Assembly: GCF_000298315.2 (NCBI RefSeq)
Contig: NZ_AEYE02000035.1
Coordinates: forward strand, 310,001 to 374,000
Source: Rhizobium grahamii CCGE 502
GTDB lineage: Bacteria > Pseudomonadota > Alphaproteobacteria > Rhizobiales > Rhizobiaceae
Direction of reading: 5' to 3'
DNA: 64,000 nucleotides
The translations under genes were made by a program, and so were the position numbers. Positions 18,514 to 29,447 of this stretch are shown here, in pieces (the first letter of the stretch is position 1; each line of letters begins with the position of its first letter). The notes beneath the pieces were generated by a model. The model did no database searches. It saw nothing but the letters and a program-made list of their open reading frames with translations, and had not been told where the DNA came from.

Positions 18514-19671
18514 TCAAGCCGCTCTTGCGTGCAGGGCTTCGTCGAACCTGTCCCAAATCGGGCGCAGATCGATAACCGCCTTCTTCATCCTTGCCTCGTC
18601 CATCGATAGGGCCAGGATGCCGGCCTCGAGGGCATTGAGCGTCGAAACCGGAAGTTCGTTACCAGTACGCACGCTGTCGAGCAAATCTGCCGCCATCTGC
18701 TCGTCGGCACCGTAGTGCTGCGAAAGCTCTGTCGCGACGTATTTGTTCTCGACAACCTTCTTGCCTGTCAGCTGCTCATGAACATCGAGATAGCCTCGGA
18801 CGAAATCGCCTTCAGCCATGCCGCGCGATCCCATGATGGCAAAGCGACGGAACTGGTCTGGAACGTTGAGATTGGTGTGGAAGTTCATTCCAACGCCGTT
18901 GGCGTATTCGACGATTGCCACCTGATAGTCGATGATGTCGGCGTCACTGTCGAACACCTTGTCGGACCCCATCCAGCCACTGGGCTTGCGATGAAACAGT
19001 TCGACGTCGTTGATACCTTCGCGCACGGGGTCATTTGCGGGGATGAAGCTCTTACGACCGCCAAAGCTTGCAACACGCTCGGGACGCGCGCCGACGACAC
19101 CGTTATAAAGATCGAGGTCGTGGCAGCATTTCTCCAGCATGAAACTACCCGAATAGCGCTCATAGCGGCGCCAGTCGCGCATGAAAAACGCACCGTGGTA
19201 AGGCTCGATATGTTCCGCAGCCTCGATCGAGACAATTTGCCCAAGCTTGCCTGACGCCTGGATCGCGCGGAGATCCTTGTACAGTGGAGAGTAACGCAGA
19301 ACGAGACCGACCATCAGCCGCTCATGACCAAACTTCGCCATCAGTCGTGCCAGTTCAATGCTTTCGGCAATCGTCGTTACGATTGGCTTTTCGCAGAAAA
19401 CCTTCAGACCTTTCTCCAGGCCCAGTCTGATGTGGTCGAGATGCATGTGATTGGGCGAGCCAATCATCAGAAGGTCAAGCTTCTCGTTGGCGATGAGCTC
19501 TTCCGGAGACGCGTAGGCCGTTCCGGCGGAAACGCCCTGTTCGGCGAGACCAGGCAGGCCTGCTGGATCGGGGTCGACGTAACCGACGATCTCGAAGCTT
19601 TCATCCACTGCGGTGAAGACATGGCCAAGGTAGCCGAGCCGGAATCCTAGCCCGATAATTCCAACTTTCAT
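18514..19671 (-). CDS. Gfo/Idh/MocA family oxidoreductase
   Basis: 385 residues. N-terminal Rossmann domain with GIIGLGFRLGYLG, then KVFCEKPIVTT, the conserved EKP that places the catalytic lysine. C-terminal GFO_IDH_MocA domain follows (MLEKCCHDLDLYNG). It is an NAD(P)-dependent sugar or inositol dehydrogenase type enzyme in the cytoplasm. First gene of the ABC operon, so it probably processes the sugar that the importer brings in. Its promoter region carries motifs also found before the RidA operon. Confidence 0.92.
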   Translation of the reverse strand: MKVGIIGLGFRLGYLGHVFTAVDESFEIVGYVDPDPAGLPGLAEQGVSAGTAYASPEELIANEKLDLLMIGSPNHMHLDHIRLGLEKGLKVFCEKPIVTTIAESIELARLMAKFGHERLMVGLVLRYSPLYKDLRAIQASGKLGQIVSIEAAEHIEPYHGAFFMRDWRRYERYSGSFMLEKCCHDLDLYNGVVGARPERVASFGGRKSFIPANDPVREGINDVELFHRKPSGWMGSDKVFDSDADIIDYQVAIVEYANGVGMNFHTNLNVPDQFRRFAIMGSRGMAEGDFVRGYLDVHEQLTGKKVVENKYVATELSQHYGADEQMAADLLDSVRTGNELPVSTLNALEAGILALSMDEARMKKAVIDLRPIWDRFDEALHARAA

Positions 19672-19694
19672 GCTGTTATCTCGTTCCCAACGCG

Positions 19695-19781
19695 TAATTT
19701 ATTTTCGTCAGGTTGGGACAAAAATTCGAACCCGTCAACTCAAATCCCACAAAAAGTTGACCATATGAAATTAATTTTCAT
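19695..19781 (-). promoter_or_regulatory. Candidate RpiR operators upstream of the Gfo/Idh-ABC operon
   Basis: TAATTTATTTTCGTCA (19695-19710), TGACCATATGAAA (19758-19770) and the near-palindrome ATGAAATTAATTTTCAT (19765-19781). Closely similar strings stand in the divergent region at 10680-10764. Nothing else is seen in the 225-bp gap between this operon and the mutase gene. Confidence 0.5.
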
Positions 19782-19896
19782 GAGCGCTCATTTTCCCAGT
19801 CCGGTCTTCGTGTCTCCGCAAATAGGGGGCGCCGATGTCGATCGAATGATCGTTTGAACGGCGACGGTGTCGAACCCGGCAGGAAGGGACGGTCGA

Positions 19897-22035
<2,139 letters not shown>

Positions 22036-22283
22036 CCTATCCTCCGGCATTCTTCTTTTGCCGGAAGCTAGCATTTTATTTGCCGGTTGCGCGATAGAGC
22101 CATTCGATAATTTGCTGCAAAGCGCAGCCTCAAACGGCCAGCGCGGTCCGTCGGTAAGACGAGTAGATCTCCTTCCGCGGTGAGCAGTTCCTGTCCCGCC
22201 GCATCACGACAGGCGACGCTCCCATTCGCTCACACTGCTGCTTTCTCCTCCTGGCTTCTCATGCCGAAGGGGGGGTCGAGGCG

Positions 22284-24194
22284 TCAGATCGCAAAAGGCG
22301 ACTGGGCATCGAATACGGGGTTCTTCGGACCAATCATCCAGTGATTGGGAGATTGCGTTTCCGGCAGCTTCCTCAAGATCGCGGCATGGAAGGCCGCATA
22401 GTCGCGGCTGAAGCGGCCATGGTCCCACACGCTGATCAAAGCCGCGGTAAACGCACCATTCCCGGGTCCGTCGAGCGACACCTGATTATCCTGGCATCCG
22501 GAGATCAGCCGGACACTGCACGAGATCGGTGTATCGGTGGCGCGCTTGACACTTTGCGCCTCCACGTTGGAGAGCGAACTTCCGAGCTTGCTGTAGAAGT
22601 CGCGGTTCTGCCGAAACGTCCGACTGGCGATGTTGATGGGCATCGCCCGTGCCAGCGGACTGCTGACAACAGCGACATCGGTAGTGGCGTCGGGAACGAC
22701 TGCCCTGATGACGGTACCGCTGTGGCAGCTGTCCGAAACCACCAGAACCCGGACGCCGGGCCTGAATTTTGACCAGAACGCATAAAGCTCATCGTCAATA
22801 AGCTGGCCATCAAACAGGCACCAGGTTTCGTCGACGCCATCCTCCTCGTCGCCATTGAAATCGGGAACCTGGCCACCGTGGCCCGAATAGCTGACGAAGA
22901 AGATATCACCCTCCTTCAGCTCCTGCGCCGCCTTCTTGAATCCTTTGGCAACATTTTCGCGTGTCGCATTTTCCGTGAGCAGGAGGGTCGCGTCGTATCC
23001 GAGGCCCGTGGCAATCTCATGCATGTCCTGTGCATCGAATTCGCAGGCATTCAATGGGCCGGCCCATCCCGCATAATGAGCAGGATCGACGGCATTTAGA
23101 CCGATGTGAAGCGCGATGCCGCGAGGACCCTCATTGGGCCTGGCACTCTGTGGGACCGCCCTTGACGGTCGCACTGCAGGACGGGCACTGCTGGTTTCAG
23201 TTGCCCTCGCAGCCCGTGCCTTATTAGCCCGGTAATCGACATCTCTCGTCCTCGGCTTTAGTTGCTCAATGACGGTCGCGAACTTTTTGGCGACTTTCTT
23301 GTAGCCATCGTTTGTCGGATGGAGTTCGTCAAACCATTCATCTGCCGGCACTGTGTTGCGGCAGTCGATATAGTGGAGCCTTGCTGATGTGGACTGCAGG
23401 AGACCAAGTCTCTCGTTGAAGCGATCGATCATCACCCGAGCGATTGCCCGCTGAAGCTCAGGATCGGTGATGCCCTTGGATGCCATGGGCTTGCCGATCC
23501 AGGGACCATTCGCAGGCCTTGCATAGTCATATCCATGACAGACAATATGAACATTCGGAAACTTCTGGGCGACCTGCCTGACCAGTTTCGAATATATCCC
23601 TATCGCTTCATCGAGGATGAGATTGAAGGAAGGACGCAGATGCGCGGCCGGCGATTTTGCCGGATCGAAGTCGAATAGGTGTGCGGCCAGGTTTCCACCA
23701 GCAACGACATCATTGCCGCCGCCACTGAACAGGAAGATCGAGGCTCCGGTATTGGCAATGGCGTCCAGATATTCGGCTTCGCGAAACATGTTTGCCAGTG
23801 TGTCGCCAGCGGCATCCAGACTGAAGACCGCGTAGTCCTGCATCAGGTCGTCTATGACGTCTTCCAGCTTGAAGGGATATTGGAACCAGCTGTCTCCTTC
23901 CGAGACAAGGATCGGCCCCCGGTAGCTTCCGCTTCCTACGCGGGCATTGAATGCGAAATGCCTGCGCAGGCGCGCGATGAAATTGGCACTGTTGAGCAGT
24001 GCCGCACTCCGCTCCGTGCCTTCTGCCGTTTGCGGCACGCTGACTGTGTCCGGGTTCAGGGTCAGAACCGGGTTGAAGGGACCAGATCGGTCTTCATCAA
24101 CCAAGAAATACCGGGCGAGTTCCTCGTCCGAAAAAGATGCGTCGGCAAGCCGGCGATTGAGTTCTTCAAGCGATATTTTTCCGTTGGAAGGCAT
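22284..24194 (-). CDS. SGNH hydrolase - metacaspase fusion protein
   Basis: 636 residues, two enzymes in one chain. Residues ~95-310 form an SGNH/GDSL hydrolase: SEGDSWFQYP (Ser102), FSGGGNDVV (158-162) and DELHPTNDGY (Asp289, His292). Residues ~355-620 form a C14 caspase-like p20/p10 unit: SYSGHGG (His439), a metacaspase-type acidic stretch PDFNGDEEDGVDE, and SDSCHSG (Cys490). A Pro/Arg/Ser-rich linker (about 315-355) joins them. A ~50-residue N-terminal region with SFSDEELARYFLVDED may be an adaptor. No signal peptide. The function is unknown; a linked esterase and Arg/Lys-type protease is suggested. It is transcribed away from the membrane protein at 25239. Confidence 0.9.
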   Translation of the reverse strand: MPSNGKISLEELNRRLADASFSDEELARYFLVDEDRSGPFNPVLTLNPDTVSVPQTAEGTERSAALLNSANFIARLRRHFAFNARVGSGSYRGPILVSEGDSWFQYPFKLEDVIDDLMQDYAVFSLDAAGDTLANMFREAEYLDAIANTGASIFLFSGGGNDVVAGGNLAAHLFDFDPAKSPAAHLRPSFNLILDEAIGIYSKLVRQVAQKFPNVHIVCHGYDYARPANGPWIGKPMASKGITDPELQRAIARVMIDRFNERLGLLQSTSARLHYIDCRNTVPADEWFDELHPTNDGYKKVAKKFATVIEQLKPRTRDVDYRANKARAARATETSSARPAVRPSRAVPQSARPNEGPRGIALHIGLNAVDPAHYAGWAGPLNACEFDAQDMHEIATGLGYDATLLLTENATRENVAKGFKKAAQELKEGDIFFVSYSGHGGQVPDFNGDEEDGVDETWCLFDGQLIDDELYAFWSKFRPGVRVLVVSDSCHSGTVIRAVVPDATTDVAVVSSPLARAMPINIASRTFRQNRDFYSKLGSSLSNVEAQSVKRATDTPISCSVRLISGCQDNQVSLDGPGNGAFTAALISVWDHGRFSRDYAAFHAAILRKLPETQSPNHWMIGPKNPVFDAQSPFAI

Positions 24195-24964
24195 GGACTT
24201 TCTCCTCTGGCATTGTCGCAGGCCCGGTCGCTCGGATCCGGCTTAGGATTCGCGAAGCACGTTCGCTTCTCAGATCGGGTCGGGTTGGGAATCGGGCGCA
24301 TGATGCATCCATCAAAGACACGTCGAACCTGAACGGCCCCCGCCATCGCCTCTGGATCGAGACACGTGCTGGTCCGTTCGGGGCTTTGCAACGGACGTTC
24401 CGACGCCCCCTCCCGCGAGCGGAAGAACGAAAAGAGCTATCGTTGGGTTGGGGCATCGACCGTGAGCAGATGCCGACGCTGGGGCGGGCGGCCCAGGTCG
24501 TAAAAACACCTTTACCGCTCCGGTCTCGCCGCTCCCTCCCAACCGGTGCGGGCATTTGGCGCGAGCAGATGACACGTTGGCAGGCGGCCAGACCGGCGGG
24601 GAGGGGCCGAACGATTGGCAAGTGGACATAATTGCAAAGGGGCGCGCCATCTATCGGGACGCTCGACGCTATATACACGCGCTCAAGGATGCTCACTGTC
24701 ACGCCCCCCCGGGCAACGCGAGCGGACAAAATTATGCGGCGCATCAGCGCCATGACCACCACGACAGGTTAGCCAAGCAAAGCAACCTGAGACAGCCGAT
24801 CCGGCTCAAGCGAAGATTATCTGAGAATTGGACTGCCAACCTGTCGAGCTATCGGCAATGATGAAATGCAGCTAAGCTCGCGTTGCATTCCCGCAATGAT
24901 ACACCGCAATGTAGAGGTAGCAAGTAGTATATTTAGCTTCCACTAACATTCGGAAGGCACGACG

Positions 24965-24985
24965 GTTGAAGTAAATGATTTCAAC
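24965..24985 (+). promoter_or_regulatory. Inverted repeat GTTGAA-N9-TTCAAC
   Basis: Arms GTTGAA (24965-24970) and TTCAAC (24980-24985), 20 bp before the -35 element of the next promoter. Position and symmetry fit an activator or repressor site. No regulator gene stands nearby. Confidence 0.4.
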
Positions 24986-25005
24986 GATTAGCCTACCATA
25001 GATGG

Positions 25006-25034
25006 TTGAATTTAGACAATATTGGGCCTAAGAT
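25006..25034 (+). promoter_or_regulatory. Sigma-70 type promoter for the small peptide gene
   Basis: TTGAAT (25006-25011), 17-bp spacer, TAAGAT (25029-25034). Predicted transcription start about 25041, giving a ~40-nt leader before the ATG at 25081. Confidence 0.55.
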
Positions 25035-25080
25035 ACTACTATCGCGCACATTCCCGTATAACGAATGTGGAGGGACGCAA

Positions 25081-25206
25081 ATGACAAAGAAGACTTTGTT
25101 TATTATGGCTGCCTTTGCGCTGGCTCTGGCCATGACAGGCTCGATGGGCCTGCACCCGTCCATTGCGCTGGCCGGTCCATGCAATCCACAGCAACAACAA
25201 TGCTAG
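25081..25206 (+). CDS. 41-residue exported peptide with C-terminal Cys pair
   Basis: Starts at ATG 25081 after a GGAGGG site in GTGGAGGGACGCA. The product begins MTKKTLFIMAAFALALAM, a clear signal peptide (positive start, hydrophobic core, IALA before the likely cleavage). After cleavage only about ten residues remain, GPCNPQQQQC, with two cysteines bracketing Asn-Pro-Gln4. Such a product could be a periplasmic signal peptide or a disulfide-closed ring. It lies 32 bp before the 949-residue membrane protein with its own ribosome site, so both are likely on one transcript. No known family. Confidence 0.6.
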   Translation: MTKKTLFIMAAFALALAMTGSMGLHPSIALAGPCNPQQQQC

Positions 25207-25238
25207 GCTGAACCAACGTTTGCGAGGAAGTCGCAAGG

Positions 25239-28088
25239 GTGTACTCAAAATCCGCGTACTGGCCATCGACGGTTCCCGATTCATTATGGCAATTTGGTTT
25301 GCTTGTACCAGGGAGCCGTAGGGATTTTCCGTTTGTTGGCATCGCGGTAACCGGCCAGTTCGTCCTAGCCTTCGCAGCTGGGTGCGCTCTGATTTGTGCG
25401 TTTGCCTGGAAGCGATTTTCAGAACCCACTTACGACGTCAATGCAAGCGCGTTTCGCGACTTCAGGGATTTGACGATCTGGAACCTGAAGGACAGTTTCT
25501 CGCTGAGGCGGGCGTACGCGATATACTGCATATCCCTGATCTTCATCTATGCGACGCTTGCGTTCTTTGGGCGGATGATCGTCCAGCTCTTTGACGCACT
25601 CAATGTTTCCGGTCTGCAGATCGGTATGGGGACCATCGAATTCGACTCCTGGAAATGGCCCCTCTTTCTGGCGCTTGGTATCTCGGGTTTTGCTCCTCTG
25701 ATCAACCCATTGGTTCCCGCCGAAAACTGGCTACGCCGGTTCTCCCATGAGGTGGTAGGCATTCCCACTCGTCTCAAGGAAAAGACAATCCGCATAAAGA
25801 CGCTGATCGATGGTGCTCCATCCGATGATAGTCGCCGTAAGGCATCAGCGCTTGCGCAGCGCGTTCTCGGTCCGAAACTCAACAGCTTTTTTGCGTTGGA
25901 GCGAAACCTCAAATACGTCGTCCATTGGTCCTATGAAGAACACGTGGAATGGTCGGACCCCGAAATCCGAAGAAAGCTGAACGAGTATGAGCGAAACGTC
26001 CGCGACGAGGCCGAGAGTGCCCTGGCGGATTTCCAGTATCTGACCGATCCGGCAAGGACGCCAGACCCGTCAACGGCAGATGAGGACCGGATCAAGGATC
26101 TCGAAAAGCGGTTGTTGAACAACACGCGCCTGCTCGACGATCTTCGGGATCGGTTCTCGTTGATTATGGCCATTTACTGCGAGTATGGCTCTCGCTTCGA
26201 CAAGATGAAGCCGGGCCGCCTAAGAGACAGCATCATCGAGAAAGTGGTCGACAAACGGGAGATGGCGGCGACCGGACTGCCGCTCTACGGGTTCGTGATC
26301 GTCTTCGTCGGATACTTCCTCGTCATACGGGCGCAATGGCACCCGCTCATTTCCTCGGTTCCGCTCACTGATCAGGCAGTCGCCATGAGTGCGGCGCTCG
26401 AAACAGCAAAGGTCTTCCTGCTGGTATGGCTGCCGTCGACTGTCGTCGCATCTTTTATCAGCGTTGTTTACGGCACCGGCCTATCGGAATCTCCGCTCAA
26501 CAAGAGTGTCGCGTGGGCGACGATCTCCGGTGCAATTGGCGCTTTCGCTGTGGCGGCCAGCGGAATGACCCTCATTGCAATGCTCTATTCGGCGCTGCCG
26601 GCCAGCAACGTTTCCCAAATGTGGCAAAGCCTCTTCGGATCAGGAAGCTGGACGGGTGCACTCCTCTACTATCTTTTGCTTACGCCGGTTGCCATCATTG
26701 CCTTCTGCTTCATCAACTCGGTCCGGGCACCGGAAAGACCGCCGCGCTTCTCCGTCATTCTTGGCCTTGCCTCGTGTGGCGCGCTCGTGACCCTCATCTA
26801 TCTGATCGTGTTCGCCAGTATCACTGTTTCGCAACCGTGCATGGTGGGGAACCCGGCGCAAGCCGCTTCAATATTGAAGGTCATTTCCTTGTCGGGGCAC
26901 GACCTGGAGACATGCTTTGCCTATTACAGCACACTTGACCTCATCGTGATGCCACTGACAGTCTTCTTCTCGGTCCTTGGATTGGTGCCGCGCCGCCTGC
27001 GCAGGCCCAAGATCCTCGGCAAGGCGCAGGAAATCGCCGCGACCGGTGTCGCAGTGCTGCTTGCCTGCGCGATCTTTCTTGTCTCAAGCGCCTCATCGGC
27101 GCACACGCGTGAGATTGTCATCGGGTTCAGGACAGATATCCCCCCGTTCTCTTACCTTCCTCCGCCGGACGGCATTAACGAAAAAAGGCCATATCTCGGT
27201 TATCTAGCCGAGCTTTGCTACGAAATCTTCGACAACAGTGACTACCAGCTGATCCAGGTCCCCATCAATGGAAGGAACCGGTTCGCTGCAATGAGGCAAC
27301 CACTGCCCGAGGTGGAAGACAGGAAAGTGGATGTCCTCTGCGACGCGGTCACGGTTCGTCTCGACGACCCCGAACGGACGAGTGCAGGCGTCTTTTCACC
27401 CATCGTCTTCGTGTCTGGGGTGTCCTATCTCTGGCGCTCGGTTCGGAGGTTCCGCGACGTCGAGGTCGGCTATCTCGGCAACTCGACCGCCGAACGGGTT
27501 GCCAAGGAAGCGTGCACCGTGGACGCGTTGAGGCTGGGGTCCTCAGGCAAGACTCCGGATTGCTTCATGGGACAGCCGACGGAGTGCCGCGCTGAAATGA
27601 CGGCTGTCAGAAGCCGGGACCCTGAGCCGACGAAATCGCTCAAGGAGATCGGTGCCGCCATCCCTGCCTATGTCCTTTGTCCCATGCAGGATCACGATCA
27701 GCTCATCGAGTGGTTCTGCAGCAATACAGACCGGGACAAGGTGTATATTGGCGACCGTGAAATCATCCTGGGAAAGCTCGCCGCCTGGAGAGCGGCAGGG
27801 CGAAGCTGCACGGATGTGCGAGACCCGTTCCAGTCCTTTACATACGAGCCGTATGCCTTGTTGATCGCCACGCAGGACATGGCTCTCTTCGCTTTCGTTC
27901 AGCATCGGATCTACGAGTTGTTTTCACATCGCGCCGGGGCGGAAGCCCTGTTTTACAAATGGTTTCCTCAACAGACCATGTCCGAGCCGCTGGCGTGGCT
28001 TTTCAATCTCAACAGCGTCATGGACCAGGAGCAGGTCATTAGTGGCAAAAAGGAATTCCCGAACGTCAAACAACGCCACACTCCATGA
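25239..28088 (+). CDS. Multi-pass membrane protein with C-terminal periplasmic solute-binding domain
   Basis: 949 residues from GTG 25239 (GAGGAAG upstream). About ten hydrophobic segments: three in residues 30-165, a cytoplasmic helical region (about 170-340, coiled-coil-like with KDLEKRLLNNTRLLDDLRD), then six or seven in 340-620. After the last segment (VAVLLACAIFLVSSASSAH) comes a type-3 solute-binding domain (REIVIGFRTDIPPFSYLPP, KVDVLCDAVTVRLDDPERT, AYVLCPMQDHD). The topology, with a ligand-binding domain tethered to a channel- or sensor-like membrane unit, is not a known importer. With the peptide and the divergent caspase it may form a sensing module; this is inference. Confidence 0.8.
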   Translation: MYSKSAYWPSTVPDSLWQFGLLVPGSRRDFPFVGIAVTGQFVLAFAAGCALICAFAWKRFSEPTYDVNASAFRDFRDLTIWNLKDSFSLRRAYAIYCISLIFIYATLAFFGRMIVQLFDALNVSGLQIGMGTIEFDSWKWPLFLALGISGFAPLINPLVPAENWLRRFSHEVVGIPTRLKEKTIRIKTLIDGAPSDDSRRKASALAQRVLGPKLNSFFALERNLKYVVHWSYEEHVEWSDPEIRRKLNEYERNVRDEAESALADFQYLTDPARTPDPSTADEDRIKDLEKRLLNNTRLLDDLRDRFSLIMAIYCEYGSRFDKMKPGRLRDSIIEKVVDKREMAATGLPLYGFVIVFVGYFLVIRAQWHPLISSVPLTDQAVAMSAALETAKVFLLVWLPSTVVASFISVVYGTGLSESPLNKSVAWATISGAIGAFAVAASGMTLIAMLYSALPASNVSQMWQSLFGSGSWTGALLYYLLLTPVAIIAFCFINSVRAPERPPRFSVILGLASCGALVTLIYLIVFASITVSQPCMVGNPAQAASILKVISLSGHDLETCFAYYSTLDLIVMPLTVFFSVLGLVPRRLRRPKILGKAQEIAATGVAVLLACAIFLVSSASSAHTREIVIGFRTDIPPFSYLPPPDGINEKRPYLGYLAELCYEIFDNSDYQLIQVPINGRNRFAAMRQPLPEVEDRKVDVLCDAVTVRLDDPERTSAGVFSPIVFVSGVSYLWRSVRRFRDVEVGYLGNSTAERVAKEACTVDALRLGSSGKTPDCFMGQPTECRAEMTAVRSRDPEPTKSLKEIGAAIPAYVLCPMQDHDQLIEWFCSNTDRDKVYIGDREIILGKLAAWRAAGRSCTDVRDPFQSFTYEPYALLIATQDMALFAFVQHRIYELFSHRAGAEALFYKWFPQQTMSEPLAWLFNLNSVMDQEQVISGKKEFPNVKQRHTP

Positions 28089-28309
28089 CCCGAGAAAACA
28101 AGCCGCAGAAGTAGCGTCAGTAAAGTCCTACCGCACCTCTACCGTCGATGACATCAGTTGATTGCGCTCGCGTTCGTCGCGCGTCTAACCATACCTGATC
28201 GCCTGGCGCTCATCGTATCATGTCGCCTGGCGCCGGTGAGGAACCAGTCGATCTCAGGTGTTTGTCAACGCGATGCGTGGTAACTACCTCGCAGGAAGAG
28301 GAGAACATC
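28089..28309. other. Intergenic region with a short direct repeat
   Basis: Non-coding gap before the hydroxyacid dehydrogenase. TCGCCTGGCGC occurs twice (28199-28209 and 28223-28233), 24 bp apart. No promoter could be named with confidence. Confidence 0.3.
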
Positions 28310-29335
28310 ATGCCCCGCGACGTGATCTTGGTAGACCCATTGCCGCGAACACTCGACCTGATCATGGAGCCAGGCGTGCGACACCGCCTGGAACAGCTCG
28401 GCGAACTTTTCATCTCGGAAGACAAACCCATGTCCGCCGAACAGATCGACGATCTGCTTCCCGAGACCGTCCTTATCTTTGGGCAGACGGATATGCACAC
28501 GGAGCGCCTCAACCGTGCTCAAAGGCTCAAGGCAATCATCAATGTCGAGAGTAATTTCCTTCCAAACATCGACTACAAGACCTGCGTCGAGCGCGGCATC
28601 TGGGTTATCACACCTGCAGCTGCCTTCGCTTCGCCGGTTGCCGAGGCAGCATTGGGGTTGGGGCTTGACCTTGCCCGTGGGTTTACCGAGGCGGACAGGG
28701 ACTTTCGTGCTGGACGCGAACAGTATGGACTTGCCGGCAACGAAGGTACGTTCCGCTTTGCAGGGGCTCCCGTCGGCATCATCGGCTTCGGCGATCTCGG
28801 ACGCCAGTTCAGAGAACTGATCCGCCCGTTCAAGAACCCTGTTCGCGTCTTTGACCCATGGCTTCCCGCAGAGGTTATTACGACCTTGGATTGCATGCCG
28901 AGCAGTCTTGAAGACCTGCTCTACGCGAGCCAACTGGTATTCGTCTTTGCAAGCGTTACCAGCGAAAATCAATCCTTTCTGGGCGAGGCTGAATTCGCCA
29001 TGATGAAGAAGGGAGCAGCCTTCCTTCTCATGAGCAGGGCCGCGGTCGTCGATTTCCCTGCAATGATCGCGGCGGCTGCGTCCGGACACATCCGCGTCGC
29101 CACCGATGTGTTTCCACAAGAGCCGGTGGAATTGGACGATCCTGTGCGAAAGGCACCCGGCATCCTGCTTTCCGCCCATCGGAGCGGCGGAACGCGCGAC
29201 GCGTTCTATGCCCTGGGTTCGATGGCGGTTGCCGATGCTGAGTTGATAATGCGCGGGCTACCGCCCCAGCTCTGCAGGCGCGCCGACCTGGCAACGGTCA
29301 ACCGGCTGCGTTCCAAGCCGGTTGATATCTCGTGA
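28310..29335 (+). CDS. D-isomer specific 2-hydroxyacid dehydrogenase
   Basis: 341 residues from ATG 28310 (GGAAGAGGAG site; MPRDVILVDPLP). The NAD domain has VGIIGFGDLGRQF (GxGxxG at about residue 150). The catalytic trio is recognisable as Arg in LLMSRAAVVDF, Glu in PQEPVELDDPV and His in LLSAHRSGGT. It should interconvert a 2-oxoacid and a D-2-hydroxyacid such as phosphoglycerate or glyoxylate types. SAHRSG replaces the more usual PHIAG motif, so the substrate is uncertain. Monocistronic; IS elements lie downstream. Confidence 0.9.
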   Translation: MPRDVILVDPLPRTLDLIMEPGVRHRLEQLGELFISEDKPMSAEQIDDLLPETVLIFGQTDMHTERLNRAQRLKAIINVESNFLPNIDYKTCVERGIWVITPAAAFASPVAEAALGLGLDLARGFTEADRDFRAGREQYGLAGNEGTFRFAGAPVGIIGFGDLGRQFRELIRPFKNPVRVFDPWLPAEVITTLDCMPSSLEDLLYASQLVFVFASVTSENQSFLGEAEFAMMKKGAAFLLMSRAAVVDFPAMIAAAASGHIRVATDVFPQEPVELDDPVRKAPGILLSAHRSGGTRDAFYALGSMAVADAELIMRGLPPQLCRRADLATVNRLRSKPVDIS

Positions 29336-29447
29336 CGTCTTCTGGCACGTCCCTTCGATTGCATGCGCCTCAACTCGGTCTGATTTTGTCATGCTCGGCA
29401 CCGAACTATAGGGCTCCCAAGGCAAGGAATGAAGATTCCGATGCTAA

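Larger units (their letters stand above)
24195..25080. other. 886-bp gap between the caspase and peptide genes
   Basis: No convincing gene. The first ~550 bp are GC-rich with only low-complexity open frames. From about 24840 the sequence turns AT-rich, and this part carries an inverted repeat (24965-24985) and a good promoter (25006-25034) for the downstream genes. The change in composition suggests transfer or a large regulatory region. Confidence 0.5.

Noticed and set aside
24166-24762. 198-residue minus-strand open frame upstream of the SGNH-caspase gene
   Set aside because: Arg/Ser/Pro-rich low-complexity translation with no family features, overlapping the caspase start in another frame; typical of GC-rich DNA.
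28199-28233. Duplicated TCGCCTGGCGC as a possible CRISPR or attachment site
   Set aside because: Only two 11-bp copies 24 bp apart and no cas or integrase genes; too little to be an array or att pair.
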